Assembly (NCBI GenBank): GCA_029907055.1
Contig: JARYMO010000062.1
Coordinates: 1 to 7,749, forward strand
Length of the DNA: 7,749 nt
Reading direction: 5' to 3'
Source of the DNA: Syntrophomonadaceae bacterium
GTDB lineage: Bacteria > Bacillota > Syntrophomonadia > Syntrophomonadales > Syntrophothermaceae
Shown here: positions 1 to 5,676 of the stretch, piece by piece
Layout of the letters: each line of letters opens with the position of its first letter
How positions within the stretch are numbered: position 1 is the stretch's first letter
Translations under genes and position numbers: made by a program
The notes under the pieces: generated by a model
What the model was told of the DNA's origin: nothing
Database searches by the model: none
The model's input: the letters and a program-made list of their open reading frames with translations, nothing else

Positions 1-3
1 CAT
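1..3 (-). CDS. Start codon of the next riboflavin-operon gene (partial, leaves window)
   Basis: An ATG on the minus strand occupies the last three bases of the window. It lies 14 nt after the ribD stop codon and 5 nt after a strong ribosome binding site, GGAGGGAGG at 9-17. This geometry is what is expected for the next gene of a rib operon. In Bacillota the gene after ribD is usually ribE (riboflavin synthase alpha subunit), but no coding sequence is visible, so the identity is inference from context only. Confidence 0.55.
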
Positions 4-8
4 CGCTG

Positions 9-17
9 CCTCCCTCC
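9..17 (-). promoter_or_regulatory. Ribosome binding site for the gene after ribD
   Basis: The minus strand reads GGAGGGAGG, a strong match to the anti-Shine-Dalgarno complement. It starts immediately after the ribD TGA and sits 5 nt before the ATG at the window edge. The close packing suggests translational coupling of the two riboflavin genes. Confidence 0.7.
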
Positions 18-1112
18 TCACAGGTAGCCGGTCACCAGCAGGTCTTCCCCGATGCGCTCGATTTCTACCTCGCGCAGGGCGATGGCTTCGCAGGCCCGCT
101 GGACGCCGGAACCTCCCACCGGGGAGGGTGCGCGCTCGCCCCCGAAGATGCGGGGGGCGATGAACCAGAACACCTTGTCGACCAGCCCCGCTTCCAGCAA
201 CCCGGCGTTGACCTGCGCTCCGCCTTCCACCAGCACGCTGGTCAGCTCGCGGGCGGCCAGCGCCTCCATGATGCGGGCCGGGGGCACCAGTCCTTCCTCC
301 GCCTCCAGTTCCAGCACCTCCACTCCCGCCCGCGCCAGCCGTTGCGCCCTGGATGCATCGGCCCCCCGCGCACAGACCACGATGGTGCGCTGGCGGCGGG
401 CGGTGGTGACCACCCTCGATTCTGCCGGGATGTCCAGCCAGCTGTCCAGGATGACCCGCACCGGGTCCCGGGTCCCCGGCGCGTCGAGCCTGGTGTTCAG
501 GAGGGGGTCGTCCTTGATGACGGTTCCCGCCCCCACCAGGATAGCGTCGTAGACGTCGCGCAGGCGGTGCACCCTCTGGCGCGCCGGCACACCGGTAATC
601 CACCTGGAGTCGCCGCTGCCGGTGGCGATCTTGCCGTCCAGGGTCATGGCGGTCTTGAGGGCCACGAACGGCCGCTGGCGCGTCACGTAGGTGAAGAAGA
701 ACTCGTTCAGCCGCGCGGCCTCGCGCTCCAGCAGTCCCACCTCCACCTGCAGGCCCGCATCCCGCAGCCTCGCGATGCCCCGCCCGCATACCCGCGGGTT
801 GGGGTCCTGGGTGGCCACCACCACCCGCCTGACGCCGCTGGCCAGGATGGCGTCGACGCAGGGAGGAGTCCGCCCGCGGTGGGAACAGGGTTCCAGGGTC
901 ACGTACAGGTCAGCCCCCCGGGCCTGCTCCCCCGCCCGCCGCAGCGCATGTACCTCGGCGTGCGGGGTGCCGGCCTGGCGGTGGTAGCCCTCTCCCACCA
1001 CCAATCCCTCGCGCACCACCACTGCCCCCACCGCCGGGTTGGGGCTGGTGCGGCCCAGCCCGCGCGCTGCCAGTTCCAGCGCCCGGCGCATGTGACGTTC
1101 ATCTTCGTTCAT
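18..1112 (-). CDS. ribD: Bifunctional riboflavin biosynthesis protein RibD (deaminase/reductase)
   Basis: RibD catalyses two consecutive steps of riboflavin synthesis in the cytoplasm: deamination of the pyrimidinedione precursor made by GTP cyclohydrolase II, then NADPH-dependent reduction of its ribosyl side chain. The 364-residue product has both domains. The N-terminal zinc deaminase (about 1-145) has the HAE motif with H51 and E53 and PCSHRGRTPPC with C76 and C85, which are the zinc ligands and the proton-shuttling glutamate. The C-terminal DHFR-like reductase (about 147-364) has TLDGKIA, SRWITG, VGAGTVIKDDP and the EGGAQ segment near residue 296. The length is normal for the family. I chose the ATG at 1112 because the protein homology begins there (MNEDERHMRRALELA) and an AGGGGGG ribosome binding site lies 6 nt upstream; an in-frame extension to 1214 would run into the terminator and leader. 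Expression should be controlled by the FMN riboswitch upstream. Confidence 0.96.
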   Translation of the reverse strand: MNEDERHMRRALELAARGLGRTSPNPAVGAVVVREGLVVGEGYHRQAGTPHAEVHALRRAGEQARGADLYVTLEPCSHRGRTPPCVDAILASGVRRVVVATQDPNPRVCGRGIARLRDAGLQVEVGLLEREAARLNEFFFTYVTRQRPFVALKTAMTLDGKIATGSGDSRWITGVPARQRVHRLRDVYDAILVGAGTVIKDDPLLNTRLDAPGTRDPVRVILDSWLDIPAESRVVTTARRQRTIVVCARGADASRAQRLARAGVEVLELEAEEGLVPPARIMEALAARELTSVLVEGGAQVNAGLLEAGLVDKVFWFIAPRIFGGERAPSPVGGSGVQRACEAIALREVEIERIGEDLLVTGYL

Positions 1113-1118
1113 GCCAGG

Positions 1119-1125
1119 CCCCCCT
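1119..1125 (-). promoter_or_regulatory. Ribosome binding site of ribD
   Basis: The minus strand reads AGGGGGG ending 6 nt before the ribD ATG. It lies just past the T-rich tail of the leader terminator, so the terminator and not the ribosome binding site appears to be the switch point. It supports the start at 1112 over longer in-frame alternatives. Confidence 0.65.
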
Positions 1126-1133
1126 AAACCAGC

Positions 1134-1167
1134 AAATGAGAAAGCCCCGGAACGGTCCTCCGGGGCT
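1134..1167 (-). terminator. Intrinsic terminator of the ribD leader (riboswitch expression platform)
   Basis: On the minus strand AGCCCCGG (1167-1160) pairs perfectly with CCGGGGCT (1150-1143). The stem gains a ninth A-U pair and has a loop of about 7 nt, and a T-rich run (TTTCTCATTT) follows. This is a standard Rho-independent terminator placed between the FMN aptamer and ribD. Its 5' arm is also complementary to the 5' strand of aptamer helix P1 (1344-1353), so an alternative antiterminator can form. The linker between aptamer and terminator (1168-1229) holds a small hairpin, GCCCT/AGGGC at 1199-1212, and a possible closing stem pairing 1225-1230 with 1170-1175. Confidence 0.9.
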
Positions 1168-1229
1168 CTGCGCACGCGACACCATGGGGGCAGGGCTGGC
1201 CCTGTCCAGGGCATGCTCCCCCCTGTGCG

Positions 1230-1354
1230 CTCCTTCTCCCATCCAGACTGTCACTGTCGGCTCCGGACTCTCACCGGATCCTGCCCTGAGGCTCGCGGGC
1301 TGTGGGGCTGTCCCCTTCACCGCCGGTAGGGAATTTCACCCGTCCCCGAAGGAG
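1230..1354 (-). ncRNA. FMN riboswitch aptamer (RFN element)
   Basis: The RNA from this strand carries the conserved core of the FMN aptamer in order: CTTCGGGG, GGGTGAAATTCCCTACCGGCGGT, AGCCCGCGAGC, GGTGAGAGTCCGGAGCCGACAGT and AGTCTGGATGGGAGAAG, described here as short successive blocks. Closing helix P1 is a perfect 7-bp pairing of CTCCTTC (1354-1348) with GAAGGAG (1236-1230). FMN riboswitches sense flavin mononucleotide and repress riboflavin synthesis or transport genes. Here the aptamer precedes an intrinsic terminator and ribD, so FMN binding should cause premature termination. All conserved blocks look intact, so I expect it to be functional. Confidence 0.97.
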
Positions 1355-1360
1355 ATATGT

Positions 1361-1378
1361 GCCCTGCCGCGGCAGGGC
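1361..1378 (-). repeat. Perfect 18-bp palindrome near the 5' end of the ribD leader
   Basis: GCCCTGCCGCGGCAGGGC is identical on both strands. As RNA it can form a 7-bp hairpin with a CGCG loop. It begins about 4 nt after the predicted transcription start of the ribD promoter and ends 6 nt before the aptamer P1 helix. No T-run follows it on the minus strand, so it is not a convincing intrinsic terminator for rpe. It could be a 5'-end stability hairpin, or a DNA operator for an unknown dimeric regulator. The sequence does not decide between these. Confidence 0.7.
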
Positions 1379-1388
1379 TATTGTGCTC

Positions 1389-1417
1389 ATGATAGCACTG
1401 GCCTCCGGCAGGGTCAA
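1389..1417 (-). promoter_or_regulatory. Sigma-70/sigma-A type promoter for ribD and the riboswitch leader
   Basis: The minus strand has a -35 box TTGACC (1417-1412), a spacer of exactly 17 nt, and a -10 box TATCAT (1394-1389). Each hexamer differs from consensus (TTGACA, TATAAT) at one position. The likely start of transcription is the A at about 1382, which places the whole FMN aptamer in the transcript. The -35 box contains the TGA stop codon of rpe, so the promoter is set directly on the end of the upstream operon. Confidence 0.85.
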
Positions 1418-2100
1418 GCGCGGCGGGGGCTGCCGGGCTCGGCCTGCCGGGCCTGCAGGTTTTTGAGGGCGGCGACGGCGGCAGCGGGGTCAGCCGAGCC
1501 GAACACGAAGGAGCCGGCCACCAGTACGTCCGCACCCGCCTCCAGGCAGGCGCGTGCCGTTTCCAGGTTCACCCCGCCGTCCACCTGCAGGAAGGCACCG
1601 CACCCGGCCCGGTCCAGCAGGGCGCGCGCCTGCCGCAGCTTGTCCAGCGAGGAGGGAATGAATTCCTGGCCCCCGAAGCCAGGGTTCACGCTCATCACCA
1701 GCACCAGGTCCACCTGGTCCAGCACGTACTCCAACCCCGCCAGTGGCGTGGCCGGGTTGAAGGACACCCCCGCCCGCATCCCCAGCCCCCGTATCGTCTG
1801 CAGCACGCGGTGCAGGTGCGGGCATACCTCGGCGTGCACGGTGACCAGGTCCGCTCCCGCGCGCTGGAAATCGGGGATCAGGGTTTCGGGCCGTTCGACC
1901 ATCAGGTGGACATCCAGCAACAGTCGAGTCCGGCCACGCAACGCCGCCACCACCGGTGGCCCCAGTGTCAGGTTGGGCACGAAGTGACCGTCCATCACGT
2001 CGATGTGCAGCCAGTCCGCTCCCGCTGCTTCCACCGCCTGCACGTCCCGCGCCAGGTGGCCGAAATCCGCCGCCAGGATGGAGGGAGCCACCAGGGTCAT
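1414..2100 (-). CDS. rpe: Ribulose-phosphate 3-epimerase
   Basis: Rpe interconverts D-ribulose 5-phosphate and D-xylulose 5-phosphate in the pentose phosphate pathway, as a cytoplasmic TIM-barrel enzyme using a divalent metal. The 228-residue protein has the family signatures: APSILAADF at the start (S7), HIDVMDGHFVPN with metal-binding H32 and catalytic D34, DVHLMV with H65, the phosphate-loop region MSVNPGFGGQ at 136-145, and QVDGG with catalytic D174. The length is typical. The ATG at 2100 overlaps the rsgA stop in an ATGA and has GAGGTG about 7 nt upstream. A GTG three codons earlier (2109) would leave almost no room for a ribosome binding site. Rpe beside rsgA is a common arrangement in Bacillota. 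Ribulose 5-phosphate is also a riboflavin precursor, a metabolic link to the next operon. The C-terminal tail (after about 214) is Ala/Arg rich and not recognisably conserved. Confidence 0.96.
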   Translation of the reverse strand: MTLVAPSILAADFGHLARDVQAVEAAGADWLHIDVMDGHFVPNLTLGPPVVAALRGRTRLLLDVHLMVERPETLIPDFQRAGADLVTVHAEVCPHLHRVLQTIRGLGMRAGVSFNPATPLAGLEYVLDQVDLVLVMSVNPGFGGQEFIPSSLDKLRQARALLDRAGCGAFLQVDGGVNLETARACLEAGADVLVAGSFVFGSADPAAAVAALKNLQARQAEPGSPRRA

Positions 2101-2981
2101 CGAAAACACCTCGCATTCTCTATCACCTCGGCCAGGAACGCACGGTAATGCTGGTACCTGCCGGGAGCAATGCGGCCCGCCTCTACTTCCGCCTTCACCG
2201 CACAGTCTTCCTCGCGCGCGTGCAGGCAGTTGCGGAACCGACAGCGGGCGGCAGGGGCCTCGAACTCGGGGAACAACGCGGCCAGCTCAGCCGGCCGCAT
2301 GGGGGGCAGGTCGAGCACGCTGAACCCTGGCGTGTCAGCAATCCATCCCCCTCCCGGGACCCGGCACAGCTCCACGTGGCGCGTGGTATGGCGTCCCCGC
2401 CCCAGCTTGCGGCTCACGTCACCGGTGGCCAGCCTGAGTTCCGGGATCATGGCGTTCAACAGGCTCGACTTGCCCACCCCCGAGGGTCCGGCCATGACCG
2501 CCACTCGTCCGCGCACCGCCTCTGCCAGCTCGTTCAGCCCGTCACCGCGGACGGCCGAGGCCGCCACCACCCGGTAGCCCACGGTGGGGTAGTAACTGCG
2601 CACGAACTCCGCCTTCAGGCTCTGCTGCAGGTCGCACTTGTTGAGCACGACGACCGGCTGCAGGCCGCGGTGCTGCACCAACACCAGCAGGCGGTCCAGC
2701 AGCACCAGGTCCGGAGACGGTCGGTCCGCGGCGAACACCACCAGCACCAGGTCGATGTTGGCGACTGGCGGCCGCTGCAGTTCGCTGTGCCGCGGCAACA
2801 CCTCCTCCACGACGCCGCGGTTGGCCTCGCGCAGCGAGATGCGCACCCGGTCGCCGGTCAGCACCCGCGTGCGGAGCTTGCCCCGCAGCACGCACTCGCG
2901 CACGCTGCCCTCCTCGTCCTCCACGTAGTAGAAGCCGGCGTAGTTCTTGAGCACCAGCCCTTGCCGCTCCGCTCGCGCCAT
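2097..2981 (-). CDS. rsgA: Ribosome small subunit-dependent GTPase RsgA (CpgA/YloQ)
   Basis: RsgA is a circularly permuted GTPase that helps late maturation of the 30S subunit and releases when GTP is hydrolysed on the ribosome. The 294-residue product has an N-terminal OB-fold (about 1-70), then GTPase motifs in permuted order: NKCD (G4) at 114-117, ASA (G5) at 141-143, the P-loop GPSGVGKS (G1) at 165-172, RHTT (G2) at 198-201 and DTPG (G3) at 216-219. A C-terminal zinc knuckle follows with C247, C252, H254 and C260 in the C-x4-C-x-H-x5-C pattern. The chosen ATG at 2981 has AGGGG seven nt upstream; an in-frame GTG at 3002 has a weaker site. It lies 49 nt after prkC and overlaps rpe by an ATGA. 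The B. subtilis homologue CpgA is a known PrkC/PrpC substrate, which fits this neighbourhood. Confidence 0.96.
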   Translation of the reverse strand: MARAERQGLVLKNYAGFYYVEDEEGSVRECVLRGKLRTRVLTGDRVRISLREANRGVVEEVLPRHSELQRPPVANIDLVLVVFAADRPSPDLVLLDRLLVLVQHRGLQPVVVLNKCDLQQSLKAEFVRSYYPTVGYRVVAASAVRGDGLNELAEAVRGRVAVMAGPSGVGKSSLLNAMIPELRLATGDVSRKLGRGRHTTRHVELCRVPGGGWIADTPGFSVLDLPPMRPAELAALFPEFEAPAARCRFRNCLHAREEDCAVKAEVEAGRIAPGRYQHYRAFLAEVIENARCFR

Positions 2982-3030
2982 TCCACCACCCCTGATGTCC
3001 ACGGACGCGCCTTTACCTGCGACGACGGCA

Positions 3031-4866
3031 TCACACCCGGTACCGCTTGAAGAACTGCCCGTCGAGGGTCACTTCCACCGTGGCCGGACCGTAGCTGGTG
3101 AACTCCACGTCCACCCGCTCGCCCCCGGGCCGGATGTCGGAGAACACCTCCCTGACCCCTTTCACGTCGCTGACCGTCACTACCACCCGGTAGTACTGCT
3201 GGGCGGCCGGCAGGGGCACCTGGATGGAAGAGGTCTGCTCCTGCGGTCCCGGCCCGTTACTCACCACAATCCCCACCTGCGTGCCCGTTTCCACCGTGGT
3301 CCCGGCGGCGACGGTCTGGCGCACCACCTGCCCGGCGAAGTAGCGTGCGCTGTCCTCGCGGGTGATGTCCCCCAGGGTCAACTGGCGTTCCCTCAACAAG
3401 GCCTGCGCGTTCTCCAGGGTCATGCCCACCAGGTCCGGCACCTGCGTCTGCTGCACCTGCTTGCCTTTGCTGACGGTGAGGCTGACCGCTCCGCCCAGTT
3501 CCACCTGCTGGCCGGAACGGGGTTCCTGGGCAATCACCGTGTCCTCCGCCGCCCGGTCATCGAACACCTTCTGCACGTCCCCCACTTCCAGCCCGGCGTT
3601 GCCCAGCAACAGGCGCGCATCGTCCAGCGTCTCGCCCACCAGGTCCGGCACGTCGACCATGTTCTTGCCCTTGCTCACTACCACCTTGACCTCCCGGCCC
3701 TCCTTGACCCGCGACTGCGCCGGGGGGTCCTGGGAGATGATGCTGCCCTTCTCCACCTCCGCGCTGAAGTCCTCGCCTGCCTTGGTCATGGTCAGCCCTG
3801 CCTCCTGCAGGCGCTGGTACGCCTCGCTGGCACTCAGTCCCTCCACCAGCGGCACCACTACCTCCCTGCCGAAGATGGACCCCCGCAGGCCAAAGGTGAG
3901 ACCGGCCACCAGGCCAATGACTCCCACCACCAGCATGGCCACCCCCAGCGGGCTGAGAACGCGTTTCCGGCGCGGCATGCCTTCCTCCTCCTCCGGGCGC
4001 GCGGGCCTGGCAGAGCCCTTGCGCAGAATCCCGCTCCGTCGCCCGCCGGCAGGCAGCGACAGGCCCTGCATGGCGGCTTTCATGGCGGCCGCCGACTGGT
4101 AGCGGTCGCCGGGGTGCTTGGACATGGCGGTGAGCACCACCGTTTCCAGGCTGACCGGGATGGACGGGTTGAGCGCCCGTGGCTCGACGGGGAGCTCGTG
4201 AATGTGCTTGAGTGCCACCGTTACCGGGAATTCGGCATCGAAGGGCACCCTGCCGGTCAGCATTTCGTACAGCACGCAACCCAGCGAGTAGATGTCGGTG
4301 GTCCGGTCCAGCACCGTGCCCCGGGCCTGTTCCGGAGAGATGTAGTAGACCGAACCCATGATGTTGCCGCTGTGGGTGATGGTGCCGCTGGCGGGAGCCC
4401 GGGCAATACCGAAGTCGGCCACCTTGACCGTTCCGTCCGCCGTCACCAGTATGTTCTGGGGCTTGATGTCCCGGTGGATGATGCCCTTGGCATGCGCCTG
4501 CTCGAGCGCATCGCAGATCTCGGAGGCGATGCGCACCGCTTCGGCAGGCTCCAAGGGAGCATGGGAAGCAATGTACTCCTTGAGGGTGGTGCCCTGCACG
4601 TACTCCATCACGATGAAGTAGCGGCCATCGTCTTCGCCCACGTCAAAGACGTTCACGATGTTGGGATGCGACACCTGGGCGGCCGCCTGCGCCTCGCTGC
4701 GGAACTTGCGCACGAAGCCCTCATCGCGGGCGTACTCCTCCTTGAGAATCTTGACTGCCACGATGCGGTCCAACAACGTGCAGCGCGCGCGGTACACCGT
4801 AGCCGTGGCTCCATCGCCGATTTCTTCCAACAGCTCGTACCTGTTGTGAAGAAGCACCTTGTCCAC
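3031..4866 (-). CDS. prkC: Membrane Ser/Thr protein kinase with three PASTA repeats (PrkC family)
   Basis: This is a bacterial eukaryotic-type kinase that senses peptidoglycan fragments or lipid II outside the cell and phosphorylates cytoplasmic proteins. Of 611 residues, about 10-268 form the kinase domain: glycine loop IGDGATATVY (16-25), ATP-binding K39 in AVKIL, catalytic loop HRDIKPQN with D133, DFG at 151-153, a Thr-containing activation loop (T162, T164) and SPEQARG from 177. A basic juxtamembrane stretch (RRKR, 299-302) precedes one transmembrane helix at about 304-327. Outside follow three PASTA repeats (about 334-401, 402-470, 471-538) and a C-terminal beta-rich region (about 545-611) like the Ig-like domain of B. 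subtilis PrkC. Translation starts at a GTG (4866) with GGGAGGGTGA upstream. It lies 21 nt after prpC, the phosphatase that reverses its action. All catalytic residues are present. Confidence 0.97.
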   Translation of the reverse strand: MDKVLLHNRYELLEEIGDGATATVYRARCTLLDRIVAVKILKEEYARDEGFVRKFRSEAQAAAQVSHPNIVNVFDVGEDDGRYFIVMEYVQGTTLKEYIASHAPLEPAEAVRIASEICDALEQAHAKGIIHRDIKPQNILVTADGTVKVADFGIARAPASGTITHSGNIMGSVYYISPEQARGTVLDRTTDIYSLGCVLYEMLTGRVPFDAEFPVTVALKHIHELPVEPRALNPSIPVSLETVVLTAMSKHPGDRYQSAAAMKAAMQGLSLPAGGRRSGILRKGSARPARPEEEEGMPRRKRVLSPLGVAMLVVGVIGLVAGLTFGLRGSIFGREVVVPLVEGLSASEAYQRLQEAGLTMTKAGEDFSAEVEKGSIISQDPPAQSRVKEGREVKVVVSKGKNMVDVPDLVGETLDDARLLLGNAGLEVGDVQKVFDDRAAEDTVIAQEPRSGQQVELGGAVSLTVSKGKQVQQTQVPDLVGMTLENAQALLRERQLTLGDITREDSARYFAGQVVRQTVAAGTTVETGTQVGIVVSNGPGPQEQTSSIQVPLPAAQQYYRVVVTVSDVKGVREVFSDIRPGGERVDVEFTSYGPATVEVTLDGQFFKRYRV

Positions 4867-4870
4867 TGCG

Positions 4871-4880
4871 TCACCCTCCC
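4871..4880 (-). promoter_or_regulatory. Ribosome binding site that decides the GTG start of prkC
   Basis: The minus strand reads GGGAGGGTGA ending 4 nt before the GTG at 4866, with the GGAGG core about 8 nt from it. It lies in the 21-nt gap after prpC and supports the non-ATG start, since no in-frame ATG fits the kinase N-terminus. Confidence 0.7.
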
Positions 4881-4887
4881 GTCCAGG

Positions 4888-5589
4888 TCATACCTGGATT
4901 AACACCGCGGTGATGTTGTCATGCCCCCCGCGGTCCAACGCCATGGCCACCAGGGGGTCCAGCGCCTTTAGACCCCACCTGGCCACTGCGTGCTGGATTT
5001 CTTCATCGGCCACCAGGTCCGTCAGCCCGTCCGTGGCCAGCAGGACGTAGCTGCCGGTGGCGATGGGCTCGGTGAAAAAGTCAATCTCCACCTGGGGCTC
5101 CATGCCGAGGGCCCTGGTCAGCACGTGGCGGTAGGGATGCCTCCTGGCCTCGTCGCGGGTCACCGTTCCCGCCTCGGCCAGGCGCTGCACCAGGGTATGG
5201 TCCCGGCTGACCTGCTTGATGCTGTCCCCGCGCACCAGGTAGATGCGGCTGTCCCCCACGTTGGCGGCGTAGAGCTGGTGGTCTTCTACTACTGCTGCCG
5301 CCAGGGTGGTGCCCATGCGCAGGCCGGGAGGGTCGTTGCTGCCGCGGGCGTACACCTCGCGGTTGGCCGTTTCGATGGCCTGCTTCAGTCCACGCACCGG
5401 CTCGCTGCCCTGCACGTAGGCTGCATCAATTGCCTCCACCGCCAGGGAGGCGGCCACGTCTCCGCAACGGTGGCCGCCCATTCCGTCACACACCACGAAG
5501 AGGCGCCGATCGGGTGCCAGCAGGTACCTGTCCTGGTTGCTGGCCCGCACTCTCCCGGTTTCGCTCCTGGCCACCGCCCGCATCTTCAC
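4888..5589 (-). CDS. prpC: PP2C-family Ser/Thr protein phosphatase (PrpC/Stp1)
   Basis: PrpC is a Mn/Mg-dependent protein phosphatase of the PPM family and the usual partner that dephosphorylates PrkC and its substrates. The 233-residue protein is one PP2C domain with all metal-ligand motifs: SNQD with D20, VVCDGMGGH with D35, MGTTLAA at 92-98, ANVGDSRIYLVR at 109-120, SRDHTLV at 128-134, LLATDGLTDLV with D187 and GHDNITAVLI with D224. The length is typical for the bacterial single-domain type, with no membrane segment. The start is not certain. A GTG at 5589 has AGGCGG 8 nt upstream, while an ATG two codons later (5583) has only GAGTGAAG directly before it. The gene follows rlmN by 87 nt, a gap with no promoter or terminator that I can see, and precedes prkC by 21 nt, so it is probably cotranscribed. 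Confidence 0.96.
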   Translation of the reverse strand: MKMRAVARSETGRVRASNQDRYLLAPDRRLFVVCDGMGGHRCGDVAASLAVEAIDAAYVQGSEPVRGLKQAIETANREVYARGSNDPPGLRMGTTLAAAVVEDHQLYAANVGDSRIYLVRGDSIKQVSRDHTLVQRLAEAGTVTRDEARRHPYRHVLTRALGMEPQVEIDFFTEPIATGSYVLLATDGLTDLVADEEIQHAVARWGLKALDPLVAMALDRGGHDNITAVLIQV

Positions 5590-5676
5590 TCTGCACCCCG
5601 CCTCAGCACTGGATTTCGCGTTCTGCCTGCGGATGCCTGCGCCTGGCCCTGCCGGCGCGCCACCGCCCGTGGCTGC

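Noticed and set aside
342..1127. Plus-strand open frame antisense to ribD
   Set aside because: It lies opposite a complete RibD with both catalytic domains; the product looks like a shadow of GC-rich codons.
1113..1214. N-terminal extension of ribD
   Set aside because: It would translate through the intrinsic terminator and has no RibD homology; the ATG at 1112 has a ribosome binding site.
1136..1413. Small protein genes in the rpe-ribD interval
   Set aside because: The interval is fully accounted for by promoter, palindrome, FMN aptamer, linker and terminator; open frames there follow structured RNA and show no coding signature.
2947..4902. A 651-codon open reading frame on the plus strand, antisense to prkC
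   Set aside because: Its product is His/Arg/Gly/Pro rich with no recognisable domain, and it lies opposite a clear kinase gene. Long antisense frames without stops are expected at this GC content.
5590..5676. Possible promoter or terminator in the rlmN-prpC gap
   Set aside because: I see no -35/-10 pair with proper spacing and no hairpin followed by a T-run, only the prpC ribosome binding site.
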